NCBI GenBank assembly: GCA_946411505.1
Contig: CAMKEG010000003.1
Coordinates: 186,001 to 250,000 of the forward strand
Reading direction: 5' to 3'
Length of the DNA stretch: 64,000 nucleotides
Origin: an uncultured Treponema sp.
Lineage (GTDB): Bacteria; Spirochaetota; Spirochaetia; Treponematales; Treponemataceae
Shown: positions 32,617 through 42,020 of the stretch, in pieces
Position numbering within the stretch: the stretch's first letter is position 1
How the letters are laid out: each line of letters opens with the position of its first letter
Program-made: the position numbers and the translations under genes
The notes under the pieces: generated by a model
What the model saw: the letters and a program-made list of their open reading frames with translations, nothing else
Database searches by the model: none
Told to the model about the DNA's origin: nothing

Positions 32617-33726
32617 ATGAGCAGAGTATGGAATTTTAGCGCGGGCCCCTCTTGCCTGCCTGAAGAAGTTTTAAAGGAATGCGCGGCCGAGATGATGGAC
32701 TGCAACGGAACTGGCCAGAGCGTCATGGAGATGAGCCACCGCTCGGCGGCCTTTGAGCCCATCATTAAGGACGCGGAGGTGCGCGTCCGCAAATTGATGA
32801 AGGTGCCTGACAACTACAAGATTTTGTTCTTGCAGGGAGGCGGCTCCACTCAGTTCGCTATGGTGGCGCAAAACTTGGGAATCCATACAGGAAAGGCCGC
32901 CTACATCCAGACCGGCGTTTGGGCCAAGAAAGCCGCCGCCGAAGCGCGCCATCTTGGAGTCCAGGTTGACGTAATCGCTTCCAGCGAAGACAAAAACTAT
33001 TCCTACATTCCCAAGGTGGAAAAAATCGAAGGCGACTACGACTATGCCTACATTTGCTTTAACAACACAATCATGGGAACGCATTACGAATACATTCCCG
33101 ACACCGGAAAGATTCCGCTTGTGGCCGACATTTCTTCCTGCGTTTTGAGCGAGCCGCTTGACGTTTCAAAGTTCGGCCTCTTGTTCGCGGGCGCGCAAAA
33201 GAATTTGGCTCCCGCCGGAGTCACTCTTGTCATTATCCGCGAGGACTTGGTTTGCGACTTGGAAAGCTGCCGCCCGGGAACTCCGACGATGCTTTGCTAC
33301 AAGACCCACGTTGAGGGCGAAAGCATGTACAACACGCCGCCTTGCTACACGATTTATGTTTTGGGAAAGGTGCTCAAGTGGATTGAAGCCAACGGCGGAG
33401 CGGAAGGAATGGCCAGGCGCAACAAGGAAAAGGCCGACTTCCTTTACGATTACTTGGACAAGAACGAAGGGAATTTTTATCATGCAACTGCATTGATTGG
33501 CAGCCGTTCACTTATGAACATACCTTTTCTTACAAAATACGCGGGAGCGGAAAACGAAAAGGAAATCAACGCCAAGTTCGTAAAAGAAGCCGAGGCCGCC
33601 GGCCTTGTAAACCTTAAGGGCCATCGCTTGGTTGGCGGAATGAGGGCCAGCATTTACAACGCGATGAGCCTGGACGGCGTAAAGGCGCTCGTTGAGTTCA
33701 TGAAAAAGTTTGCGTCCAACAATTAA
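32617..33726 (+). CDS. serC: Phosphoserine aminotransferase
   Basis: This 369-residue PLP enzyme converts 3-phosphohydroxypyruvate and glutamate to phosphoserine. It shows NFSAGPSCLPEEVL at the N-terminus, the PLP lysine in GAQKNLAPAG and the C-terminal GGMRASIYNAM. AAGGAG precedes the ATG. It forms an operon with serA 30 bases downstream and may be read through from the Rex-controlled rex promoter. Confidence 0.96.
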   Translation: MSRVWNFSAGPSCLPEEVLKECAAEMMDCNGTGQSVMEMSHRSAAFEPIIKDAEVRVRKLMKVPDNYKILFLQGGGSTQFAMVAQNLGIHTGKAAYIQTGVWAKKAAAEARHLGVQVDVIASSEDKNYSYIPKVEKIEGDYDYAYICFNNTIMGTHYEYIPDTGKIPLVADISSCVLSEPLDVSKFGLLFAGAQKNLAPAGVTLVIIREDLVCDLESCRPGTPTMLCYKTHVEGESMYNTPPCYTIYVLGKVLKWIEANGGAEGMARRNKEKADFLYDYLDKNEGNFYHATALIGSRSLMNIPFLTKYAGAENEKEINAKFVKEAEAAGLVNLKGHRLVGGMRASIYNAMSLDGVKALVEFMKKFASNN

Positions 33727-33756
33727 CGGTGGCGCGGCATTTTTTGGAGGAAGACA

Positions 33757-34935
33757 ATGTTTAAGATTCAGACTTTGAATAAAATCAGCGCGGTGGGCTT
33801 GGAAGAGTTCCCCCGCGACAACTACGAGACGGCCAGCGGCCTCAACGACCCGGACGCGATTTTGGTCCGCTCGGCCGACATGCACACGATGGACATTCCC
33901 GGAAGCCTCAAGGCTGTGGCTCGCGCCGGAGCCGGAGTCAACAACATTCCGATTGACTCGATGACCGACAAGGGAATCGTAGTCTTCAACACGCCCGGAG
34001 CCAACGCCAACGCCGTAAAGGAATTGGTTTTGCTTTCGCTCTTGATTTCAAGCCGGCCGGTTTTTGACGCGGCCGATTGGGTAAAGACTCTTGCCGGAAA
34101 GGGAGAGGAAATCCCGGACTTGGCCGAAAAGGGAAAAAGCCAGTTTGTCGGCCACGAGCTTAAGGGAAAGAAGCTTGGCGTCATCGGTCTTGGCGCGATC
34201 GGAGCTTTGGTCGCCAACGCCGCCGTAAAGCTTGGAATGGAAGTAATCGGATACGATCCCTTTATGTCTATTGCCGCCGCTTGGAGGCTTGACTCTTCAA
34301 TCAAGCACGCCGAAACCTTGGACGTACTTTTGAGCAAGGCCGACTACGTGACGATTCACATTCCGCAAACGCCCGACACAAAGGGCTTGATTAACGAAAA
34401 GACAATCAAGAACATGAAGGACGGCGTTGTCATCATCAACATCGCGCGCGGCGGCTTGGTCAACAACGACGACATTTTGGCGGCGCTCGACAGCGGAAAG
34501 GTCCGTTGCTTTGTGACCGACTTTGCCAGCGAAGAATTGTTGAACAAGAAAAACGTCATTTGCTTTCCCCACCTTGGAGCGTCAACGCCCGAAGCGGAAG
34601 ACAATTGCGCGGTCATGGCCGTCAACGAGTTGCGCGAATTTTTGGAGAAGGGCAACATCACCAATTCTGTCAACTTCCCCAAGTGCGTGACTGAAAACCC
34701 GATTCCCAAAAACGGAACGCGCCTTTGCATAAGCCACAAGAACGCGCCTGGAATCGTTTCAAAGTTCACGACAGTTTTGGGCGACGCCAAGCTTAACATC
34801 GCCGGCATGATAAACCAAAACCGCGGCGACACGGCCTACAACATCATCGACATCGACGGCGTTGTTCCCGAAGAAACCCTCCGCGCCCTTGCCGGCATCG
34901 AGACGGTCACAAAAGTCCGCCCGATTTTCGCGTAA
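33757..34935 (+). CDS. serA: D-3-phosphoglycerate dehydrogenase
   Basis: This 392-residue enzyme carries out the first step of serine synthesis using NAD+. The Rossmann motif GLGAIGALVAN, catalytic Arg in NIARGGLVN, Glu in FASEELL and His in FPHLGAST are present. A C-terminal ACT domain (about 320-392; ISHKNAPGIVSKFTTVL) is the likely serine feedback site. GGAGG precedes the ATG. Coupling to serC gives phosphoserine; serB is not in the window. Confidence 0.95.
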   Translation: MFKIQTLNKISAVGLEEFPRDNYETASGLNDPDAILVRSADMHTMDIPGSLKAVARAGAGVNNIPIDSMTDKGIVVFNTPGANANAVKELVLLSLLISSRPVFDAADWVKTLAGKGEEIPDLAEKGKSQFVGHELKGKKLGVIGLGAIGALVANAAVKLGMEVIGYDPFMSIAAAWRLDSSIKHAETLDVLLSKADYVTIHIPQTPDTKGLINEKTIKNMKDGVVIINIARGGLVNNDDILAALDSGKVRCFVTDFASEELLNKKNVICFPHLGASTPEAEDNCAVMAVNELREFLEKGNITNSVNFPKCVTENPIPKNGTRLCISHKNAPGIVSKFTTVLGDAKLNIAGMINQNRGDTAYNIIDIDGVVPEETLRALAGIETVTKVRPIFA

Positions 34936-34950
34936 CATAAAAATATTAGG

Positions 34951-35089
34951 ACAAAGAAGGGCGGGACGCAGAAAAAAAGACTTGGAAGGACCCGTCAGCG
35001 AACGGCTTGGCCGAAGGCATCAAGCCATGACGCGACGACGGGAGGCTCCAAGGATTTTTTTCGTCGCTGGGACCCGCCTTTTTTTTGTG
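34951..35089 (+). repeat. Family D element, copy 2
   Basis: It begins ACAAAGAAGGGCGGG and ends in the inverted complement GGACCCGCC plus a T run. Internally, GGCTTGGCCGAAGGC, ATCAAGCC and the CCCGTC/GACGGG stem match copies 1 and 3. It lies between convergent serA and the rhomboid-like gene. Confidence 0.75.
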
Positions 35090-35113
35090 TTGTTTTTATT
35101 TGATTTTGCGCGC

Positions 35114-35878
35114 TTATATGTTTATCGAGCCGATGACAGTAGTTTCGTCGTCGGCTGTTTTTTTGCCCCAAAAGCTCTTTTTGCGCGGCGACTCCTCGTC
35201 GATTTCGCGAAGGCGCTCGCTGGCTGTCTGGCTTGATCCGCTTGACGAGCCGGAAGCGCTTCTTTTTGTTTTGGGAGCGGTCAAAAATCCGGCCATGCTT
35301 CCGGCCAAAGCGCCGGCCAGTTGGACAAAAAGGCCGATTACTGCAAAGCGTGTAAGGCCGCCGTCAAGCGATGAAAGGTAAAGGTTTCCTGTCACGCAAA
35401 CGATGAAAGTCAAAATGCTTGAAAGATGTATTTCGTTCTTTGCGATGGAAGTGATGGACGAAAGCAAAATCAGCATCATCGCCACGGACGCCGCGCCGAA
35501 CATGCTTTGCGGAAGCAGGCACGCGTTCAAAACTCCTGACACAATAGAGCAAAGCAAAGTCATTAGAAGCACGGCGGGAGAGCCGTAACGTTCCTCCATG
35601 AGCGCTCCGAACGGCAAGATGAAAGCGCAAGAAAAAAGGACTTGCAAAAAGTTTTTGTTTCCCAGAACAAAAAGCGCCAAGCGCGCGTAGTCAATTGGAG
35701 AAGAAAAGTTAAAAGGATTTTGAGCGCCCTTGGCTCCCGGCGCGGAGAAAATGTTTTGGACCAAGCTGAAATTTTTTAAGGCAAAATTGTCCAGAAAAAA
35801 AATGAAAATTGCCGCAAGGCAAAAACTGATTGACACGGAAGCGTCAAAATTTACTTTAAACGATTTTCTTGAAGCCAT
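35114..35878 (-). CDS. Rhomboid-like membrane protein, probably catalytically inactive
   Basis: This 254-residue protein has about six membrane helices, preceded by GAGG at the start. Rhomboid features include GALMEERYGS, the Ser helix region FGAASVAMML in place of GxSG, and a final GALAGSMAGF helix. The catalytic His that normally stands in AHLGGAL is replaced (VQLAGAL), so proteolysis is unlikely; it resembles a pseudo-rhomboid. A 50-residue Ser/charged cytoplasmic tail follows. It is divergent from the vWA gene. Confidence 0.7.
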   Translation of the reverse strand: MASRKSFKVNFDASVSISFCLAAIFIFFLDNFALKNFSLVQNIFSAPGAKGAQNPFNFSSPIDYARLALFVLGNKNFLQVLFSCAFILPFGALMEERYGSPAVLLMTLLCSIVSGVLNACLLPQSMFGAASVAMMLILLSSITSIAKNEIHLSSILTFIVCVTGNLYLSSLDGGLTRFAVIGLFVQLAGALAGSMAGFLTAPKTKRSASGSSSGSSQTASERLREIDEESPRKKSFWGKKTADDETTVIGSINI

Positions 35879-35946
35879 CTTTTTCCTCTATTTTTTTATC
35901 GGAAATTTTTGTCATACAATTAACTTCTTTTGCCGAAAATAGAAGC

Positions 35947-37188
35947 ATGAAAAAATATTTTTTTTACAGCCTTCTCTTGATTGCGTTTTTGCTTCCGCTT
36001 GCGGCGCAAAGCCCGGAGCAAAACAAGCTCTTGATTTCTCCTGACGACATTCGCATCGAGAAAACCGAGGGCGGCTGCAACTTGTTCATACGGAAAAAGC
36101 CGGGGCTCGAATCCGTGATGCTTACCGAGACTACAAAAGACCCGCTTGGAAAGGAAGACAATTACGCCTACCGCGCCCGCGAGTGGAACCCTGTCAACGG
36201 CGACGAAAAAAGGTTGCTTGACGGCGACTTTCTTGACTCAAAGGAAAAGGGCCTTTATTTTTTGATTGACTCCACGCCGCAAGACGACGAGTTGTTTGGC
36301 AAGGCGTTTTTGATTTTTATTCCCGACGAGTTGGTTTACGGATATGATTGGAGCCGGCATGGAACTGTTCAAGTCGGAATGGGAACTTTCATCAACATTC
36401 GCGGCTTTGAAAAAAAATATTGCGACTACACCGGCGCCTATTTTGACAACCCGTATATGTTCAACTTGGAAAGACGGAAGAGGCCGCGTCCTACGCCTCC
36501 GCCCGTTTTGGTCGCGGAAGAAACTGAGCCGGAAACGGAAACTGAGCCTGAGCCGGAGGAAATGGTTTTGACCGACGACTACAATCCTTTGGCCGCCGAC
36601 AAGTTCAAGGAATTTTCCGACATGCTGGTTTATTCAAAAGGGCCTGACAGCTTGATTGACGACATTTCCGCCGTTCTTGCCACCGTCAATCCAAAGGACA
36701 AGGTTGACGTCGTGTTCGCTATTGACGCGACAGGCAGCATGAAGGACGACATCGAGCTTCTTAGGGAAAAACTTGTTCCGCGCTTGACGCAGGAGCTTGC
36801 CGCTTTTGGCGACGTCAGATTTGGACTTTTGCTTTACCGCGACTACGGCGACAATTTTTGGACCAAAGGCCTTCCCGTTAAATTTTTTGACTGGGCTAAA
36901 AACCTTGACGATTTTTTGCTTGACTTGAACGCATTTAAAATTGTAGGAACTGAAGGCGGCGACGTTCCAGAAGCGGTTTACGAAGCGCTTTACGCCTCGA
37001 TGGAATTTTACAAGTGGCGCGACGACGCCGTAAGGAAAATAATTTTGATTGGCGACGCGGAACCGCATCCGACGCCGCGTCGCAGCGGAAAATATTCAAA
37101 GGAATTGGTTGAGAAGACCGCCAAGGAAAAGGACATTAGCGTCACCGCCATCATCACGCCTGACGACAAAAGCCGCCGGGGACGTTAG
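35947..37188 (+). CDS. Exported von Willebrand factor A domain protein
   Basis: The ATG at 35947 gives a clean signal peptide (MKKYFFYSLLL, cleavage near LAAQS); the longer frame upstream is not needed. The 413-residue protein has a beta-rich N-terminal domain, a Pro/Glu linker (about 180-210) and a vWA domain with a MIDAS motif DATGS (about residue 260) and the later GTEGGDVPEAV. Such domains bind ligands through a divalent cation. The protein ends soon after the DKDIS strand (TPDDKSRRGR), shorter than a full vWA fold, so the end may be truncated. The stop overlaps the convergent TPR lipoprotein gene by four bases. Confidence 0.82.
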   Translation: MKKYFFYSLLLIAFLLPLAAQSPEQNKLLISPDDIRIEKTEGGCNLFIRKKPGLESVMLTETTKDPLGKEDNYAYRAREWNPVNGDEKRLLDGDFLDSKEKGLYFLIDSTPQDDELFGKAFLIFIPDELVYGYDWSRHGTVQVGMGTFINIRGFEKKYCDYTGAYFDNPYMFNLERRKRPRPTPPPVLVAEETEPETETEPEPEEMVLTDDYNPLAADKFKEFSDMLVYSKGPDSLIDDISAVLATVNPKDKVDVVFAIDATGSMKDDIELLREKLVPRLTQELAAFGDVRFGLLLYRDYGDNFWTKGLPVKFFDWAKNLDDFLLDLNAFKIVGTEGGDVPEAVYEALYASMEFYKWRDDAVRKIILIGDAEPHPTPRRSGKYSKELVEKTAKEKDISVTAIITPDDKSRRGR

Positions 37189-37826
37189 TTGGCGGACGCG
37201 GGCGTTTCCGCGGCTTTTTCAGCCGGCTTTTCTTCGGCCGTTTTTTCTTCCGCAGGCTTTGATTCCGCCTCTTTCTCGTTGTCCTCTTTTTGCTCGGGAG
37301 CGGGAGCGCTTTCCTCTTTTTCTTCTACCGCTTGAGTTGGAGCGCTTGGAGCCGGGCTCTCGGAAATTGTTTCCTCCGGCCTTGTTCTTTCAGGCTCGAT
37401 TGCGGCTGGCTCGGGCTTTGCGGCGCGCTTGAATTCCTCCGTCTTGTCTTCCGGAATTTTTGCCAATTCAATTCCGCACAAAATTTTGTAAGAGCCTGGT
37501 AGCCCCATCGGAACGCTCTCGTATATTTCCAGAATTTCGTTGAAGATGTCGTAGGCCGCCCGATATTTTTTTTGCTTTAGGAAAAGGTGGCCCAGCTCGT
37601 ATTTGGCTTCGATGTAATGCTTGGGGTCGTCTCCAAAGCGCTCAAGAACGGTGTTGAAATATTTTTGTGAAGCCAAATAATGGTGGGCGTCGTAATTGTC
37701 TTGACCAAGCTGGATCAACTGGCGCGCGTCAAGGTCGTCCGGTATGTTTTCTGGAACGGACTGGCAGCCAAAGATGAAAATCATTCCTGAAAAAATGGCG
37801 CTCGCCATAACTATCGTTTTTTTCAT
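37185..37826 (-). CDS. TPR lipoprotein with Glu/Ala/Pro-rich tail
   Basis: This 213-residue protein has lipobox IFGC. The N-terminal half has two to three TPR-like repeats (QLGQDNYDAHHYLASQKYF, ELGHLFLKQKKYRAAYDIF), reminiscent of the BamD/YfiO type but much shorter. The last 75 residues are low-complexity Glu, Ala, Pro and Lys. A BamD-like role in outer membrane assembly is possible but unproven. It is divergent from the GH2 gene, with which it shares a 93-base promoter region. Confidence 0.75.
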   Translation of the reverse strand: MKKTIVMASAIFSGMIFIFGCQSVPENIPDDLDARQLIQLGQDNYDAHHYLASQKYFNTVLERFGDDPKHYIEAKYELGHLFLKQKKYRAAYDIFNEILEIYESVPMGLPGSYKILCGIELAKIPEDKTEEFKRAAKPEPAAIEPERTRPEETISESPAPSAPTQAVEEKEESAPAPEQKEDNEKEAESKPAEEKTAEEKPAEKAAETPASAN

Positions 37827-37882
37827 AAGTTCTTCTTTCCTTATATTATGTAAACGCGCTAACGCTAAAAAGGTTATCGCTA

Positions 37883-37911
37883 TTGTAATATTTTTTCAAA
37901 CAATTTACAAT
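37883..37911 (+). promoter_or_regulatory. GH2 gene promoter, leaderless geometry
   Basis: TTGTAA (37883-37888), a 17-base spacer and TACAAT (37906-37911). The ATG at 37920 follows after eight bases, without a Shine-Dalgarno. Confidence 0.7.
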
Positions 37912-37919
37912 ATTGTCTT

Positions 37920-40313
37920 ATGGAAAGAATCAATTTAAATGACCAATGGCTTTGGACTCCTAAATTTCAAGAAGAGCTTTGCGCTCCAAAAATCAAGGGC
38001 TTAAAGTTGAAAAAGGCTCTGGAAGAAGTTCGCCTTCCGCACAGCGTCGCGCAAACTCCCTACAATTACTTTGGAGCGGATTCCTATCAAACGCTTTCCG
38101 GTTACAGGCGCGAGTTCAAGACCCAAAAGTCCTGGAAAAACCGCCGCGTTTTTGTCACATTCCTGGCTGCCGCGCACGAGGCGGAAGTTTGGATTAACGG
38201 AAAGAGCCTTGGCGTCCATTCTTGCGGCTACACGGCGTTTAAATTTGAGCTTACCGATTATCTCGCGCCTGAGGGAAAGACAAATGTTTTGGCGGTTAAG
38301 CTTGACTCGCGCGAAAGCCTTGACGTTCCGCCCTTTGGCTTTGTGATTGACTATATGACTTACGGCGGCCTTTACCGAGGCGTTTGTTTGGAAGTTTCCA
38401 ACGAAAATTTCATCAGCGACGTTTTTGTCACGACAAAAGAGAATAGGTTTTTAGCGGAGATTTCGCTTGACAAAGAATGCGAGGCCTCGGTCCGCGCGAC
38501 TTTGAGAAAAGCGGACGACAAAAAAATCGTTTTCCAAAAGGACTTCGTTTTTAGCGGAGCGGAGAAAAAAATCCGCGCGCAATCGGACGCGCTTCCTGTT
38601 GAGCTATGGTCGCCCGACAGCCCCGCGCTTTACGCTTTGACGGTCGAGCTTTTTTACGGAAAGATTTTGATTGACGCAAAGACTGTCCGCTTTGGCTTCC
38701 GCGACATAGAGATGAAGGCGGACGGCCTTTTTGTGAACGGAAAGAAAACTCTTTTGCGCGGAATCGACAGGCACCAAAGCTTTCCTTACGTTGGCTACGC
38801 GATGCCTGCGTCCATGCAAAAGCTTGACGCGGAAATTTTGAAAAACGAGCTTGGCCTTAACGCCGTCCGCACAAGCCACTATCCGCAGTCGCAGGACTTC
38901 ATCGACCGCTGCGACGAGCTTGGCCTTTTGGTCTTTACCGAGATTCCAGGCTGGCAGCATATCGGCTCTTCCGACAAATGGAGAAGCCAAGCCGTCCAGA
39001 ATGTCCGCGAGATGGTGGAGCAGTACAGGAACCACCCTTCGATTTTTTTGTGGGGAGTCCGCATAAACGAGTCGCCGGACGACGACGAGCTTTACCAAAA
39101 GACCAACGCGCTTTGCCGCGCGCTTGACCCAAGCCGTCCGACCGGCGGAGTGCGCTGCATAAAAAAATCCCATTTGCTTGAAGACGTTTACACTTTCAAC
39201 GATTTTATCCATGAAGGAAACAACGCCGGCTGCTCAAAAAAATCCGCCGTCGTCCGCGCGCGCGACAAAAAGAAGCCTTACTTGATTTCCGAGTACGCGG
39301 GCCACATGTTCCCCACAAAAAATTTTGACGACGAAATCCACAGAACCGAGCACGCCCTGCGCCACGCAAACGTTCTTGACGCCGTCGCCGCCGCTAAAGG
39401 CGTTGCCGGAAGCTTTGCCTGGTGCGCCTTTGACTACAACACCCACAAGGATTTTGGAAGCGGCGACTACATTTGCTATCACGGCGTGATGGACATGTTC
39501 AGGAACCCCAAGCTGGCGGCGGCGGTCTACCAAAGCCAGCAGGAAAAAATTCCAGTCCTGGAAATTTCCTCTTCGATGGACGTGGGCGAGCATCCGGCCA
39601 GCGCGCGCGGAAAAAACTGGATTTTCACAAACGCCGATTCGGTCAAGATGTACCTTAACGGAAAATTCATACATGAATTTTCGCGCGCGGATTCTCCTTA
39701 CAAAAACATTCCGCATGGACCGATTTTGATTGACGACTATGTTGGAGACCGTTTGGCCGACGAAGCAGGCCTTTCCGCCTCCGCCGCCCGGGACGCGAAA
39801 AACATTCTAAACCACATCGCGCTTTACGGGCAAAACGCCGTGGGCTTTAGCCAGGCGCTTTCTTATGTCCGGCTTTTGGCGCGAGGAATCAACCGCGCCA
39901 AGATTACCGGTCTTTACACAAAGTTCGTTGGCCTTTGGGGCGGCGAGGCTTCGGTCTTTAGGTTTGAGGCTTACAAGGGCGGAAAACTGGTCAAGACAGT
40001 CTTTAAGGGGCCGGTCCAGTCGATAGAGCTTTGCGCAGACGTTTCTTCTTGCATTTTGCGTGAGGAAGAAAGCTACGACGCGGCGATGGTCCGCGTCAGC
40101 GCGCGCGACAATTACGGAAACGTCTTGCCTTACTTTGCGGAGCCGGCCTTCTTTGAGGCGCGGGGAGCGGTGGAAGTCTACGGCCCAAGCGAGGCGGCCT
40201 TCCGCGCGGGAACTTGCGCCTGCTATGTTCGCTCCGTGGGAAAGAAGGGCAAGGGAAGTCTTGTGGTCCGCGCAGCGGGAATGGAAAAGATTGTTGAGCT
40301 TACGGTAAAATAG
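37920..40313 (+). CDS. Glycoside hydrolase family 2 (beta-galactosidase/beta-glucuronidase type)
   Basis: This 797-residue protein has no signal peptide, so it acts in the cytoplasm. It has the GH2 sugar-binding domain (GYRREFK, AEVWINGKSLGVH, YGGLYRGV), an immunoglobulin-like domain, and a TIM barrel with LLRGIDRHQ, AVRTSHYPQS, the acid/base Glu in WGVRINESPD and the nucleophile in YLISEYAGHM. The C-terminal 250 residues form additional beta domains. The substrate could be a beta-galactoside, glucuronide or mannoside. It stands next to signalling genes, not a sugar operon. Confidence 0.92.
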   Translation: MERINLNDQWLWTPKFQEELCAPKIKGLKLKKALEEVRLPHSVAQTPYNYFGADSYQTLSGYRREFKTQKSWKNRRVFVTFLAAAHEAEVWINGKSLGVHSCGYTAFKFELTDYLAPEGKTNVLAVKLDSRESLDVPPFGFVIDYMTYGGLYRGVCLEVSNENFISDVFVTTKENRFLAEISLDKECEASVRATLRKADDKKIVFQKDFVFSGAEKKIRAQSDALPVELWSPDSPALYALTVELFYGKILIDAKTVRFGFRDIEMKADGLFVNGKKTLLRGIDRHQSFPYVGYAMPASMQKLDAEILKNELGLNAVRTSHYPQSQDFIDRCDELGLLVFTEIPGWQHIGSSDKWRSQAVQNVREMVEQYRNHPSIFLWGVRINESPDDDELYQKTNALCRALDPSRPTGGVRCIKKSHLLEDVYTFNDFIHEGNNAGCSKKSAVVRARDKKKPYLISEYAGHMFPTKNFDDEIHRTEHALRHANVLDAVAAAKGVAGSFAWCAFDYNTHKDFGSGDYICYHGVMDMFRNPKLAAAVYQSQQEKIPVLEISSSMDVGEHPASARGKNWIFTNADSVKMYLNGKFIHEFSRADSPYKNIPHGPILIDDYVGDRLADEAGLSASAARDAKNILNHIALYGQNAVGFSQALSYVRLLARGINRAKITGLYTKFVGLWGGEASVFRFEAYKGGKLVKTVFKGPVQSIELCADVSSCILREEESYDAAMVRVSARDNYGNVLPYFAEPAFFEARGAVEVYGPSEAAFRAGTCACYVRSVGKKGKGSLVVRAAGMEKIVELTVK

Positions 40314-40325
40314 GACGAGGGCGAT

Positions 40326-42020
40326 ATGGAAGACTTGATGGAAAAAAACGGACTAAAAAGAAGGGTTCTTGTAGTCGACGACGAGGACGTTAACCGCGAG
40401 CTTTTGGGGAACATTCTTTCCGAGCGCTACGAGGTTTCTTACGCTGCCAACGGAGAGGAAGCGCTCGAAAAGCTTTTTGACAGGAACGCGCATTATTCGC
40501 TTGTCCTTCTTGACCTTCTTATGCCGATAATGTCGGGCCTTGAGCTTTTGGAAAAAATCCAGGCGGACGAAAGGCTTAAGGCCGTTCCCGTAATCGTGAT
40601 GACTTCCGAAAAGCCCGCCGAAGTCAAGAGCATAAAGCTGGGAGCGGCCGACTTCATCACAAAGCCCTTTGACATGCCCGAAGTGATTTTGGCGCGCTGC
40701 GAGCGAATCATCAACCTTTACGAAGCCCATAGCATAATCAAGGTCGCCGAAAAAGATTCCCTTACCGGCCTTTTTAACCGTGAATTCTTTTTTGAATACA
40801 TTCACCAGATGGAAGACTGCAACAAGGGCAAGAGCATCGACGCGCTCGCGCTCAACATCGACCACTTCCACATCCTTAACGAAAGCTACGGACGAAAAAT
40901 CGGCGACAGCGTTTTAAAGACTACGGCGGAGCTTTTGATGAAGGCCTTTGAAAACGCTTACATCGAGTGCCGCACCGACTCGGACCACTTCTTTATGTGC
41001 GGCTTCCACAGGGACGATTACGTTTCCATTTTCAACGCGCTGCAAGAGGAGTTTTCGCGCGTGACGCAAATTCCAAAGATTCACTTTAGAGTCGGCATCT
41101 ACCAAAACGTGGACAAAGACGCTCCGATGGAAACATGGTTTGACCACGCGAAGCTTGCCTGCGACAGAATCAAGGGCGACTACACAAAGCAAATTTTCTT
41201 TTACACAAAGGAGCTCAACGACGCGGACCTTTACCACGAGCGCTTGATAAACGACATCGAGGGCGCGATAAAAAACCGCGACTTGCAAGTTTACTTTCAG
41301 CCCAAGTACGGAATCCTTGGCGAGAAGCCTGTCCTAAAAAGCGCCGAAGCCTTGGTAAGGTGGAAGCACCCAAAGCTTGGAATGATAAGCCCTGGCGACT
41401 TCATTCCCTTGTTTGAGGAAAACGGACTCATACAAAAGGTTGACCATTTTGTATGGCGGGAAGCGGCCGACAGAATCAGGGAATGGAAGGACACAATCGG
41501 CGCCTCTGTTCCCGTGTCGGTGAACGTTTCCCGCATTGACATTTACGACGAAGGCTTTGAAGAGCGCGTCAACTCGCTCTTAAAGGAAAAGAATCTTACG
41601 CCCGCCGACATATACCTTGAAATAACCGAGTCGGCTTACTCCGAGGACGCGGCGCGCTTGATAGAGGCCGTGAACCATTTGCGCGACATGGGCTTTAAGA
41701 TTGAGATGGACGATTTTGGAAGCGGCTACTCTTCGTTGAACATGATTTCGACGATTCCGATTGACGTTTTAAAGATGGACATGAGCTTTGTGCGCAACAT
41801 GAACAAGGACGAAAAATGCCTTAAGCTTGTGGAGCTTGTGATCAGCATCGCGAAATTCCTGAACGTTCCTGTCGTGGCCGAAGGAGTCGAGGACGCGGGC
41901 CAGGTTGAGGCGATGAAGAAAATGGGCTGCGACATAATCCAGGGCTATTATTTTTCAAAGCCTCTTCCGGCGGCCGGATTTGCCGAGCTTTTAAAAAAGG
42001 AATTGGGAGGAAAGGATTGA
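40326..42020 (+). CDS. Response regulator with degenerate GGDEF and active EAL domain
   Basis: The 564 residues contain REC (about 15-130; VVDDED, phospho-acceptor Asp in LVLLDLLMP, Lys in FITKPF), a GGDEF-like domain with its signature lost (CRTDSDHFFM) and an EAL domain with full catalytic set (EALVRW, VSVNVS, LEITES, MDDFGSG, VLKMDM, VVAEGVED, IIQGYYFSKPL). Phosphorylation should control c-di-GMP hydrolysis. The next two genes, coupled by overlaps, encode an Hpt protein and a hybrid kinase, so the signal chain is probably encoded as a unit. Confidence 0.93.
   Translation: MEDLMEKNGLKRRVLVVDDEDVNRELLGNILSERYEVSYAANGEEALEKLFDRNAHYSLVLLDLLMPIMSGLELLEKIQADERLKAVPVIVMTSEKPAEVKSIKLGAADFITKPFDMPEVILARCERIINLYEAHSIIKVAEKDSLTGLFNREFFFEYIHQMEDCNKGKSIDALALNIDHFHILNESYGRKIGDSVLKTTAELLMKAFENAYIECRTDSDHFFMCGFHRDDYVSIFNALQEEFSRVTQIPKIHFRVGIYQNVDKDAPMETWFDHAKLACDRIKGDYTKQIFFYTKELNDADLYHERLINDIEGAIKNRDLQVYFQPKYGILGEKPVLKSAEALVRWKHPKLGMISPGDFIPLFEENGLIQKVDHFVWREAADRIREWKDTIGASVPVSVNVSRIDIYDEGFEERVNSLLKEKNLTPADIYLEITESAYSEDAARLIEAVNHLRDMGFKIEMDDFGSGYSSLNMISTIPIDVLKMDMSFVRNMNKDEKCLKLVELVISIAKFLNVPVVAEGVEDAGQVEAMKKMGCDIIQGYYFSKPLPAAGFAELLKKELGGKD

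Noticed and set aside
37840..37882. Operator at the AACGCGCTAACGCTAAA palindrome between the TPR lipoprotein and GH2 genes
   Set aside because: The symmetry is partial and occurs once; I cannot separate it from chance.
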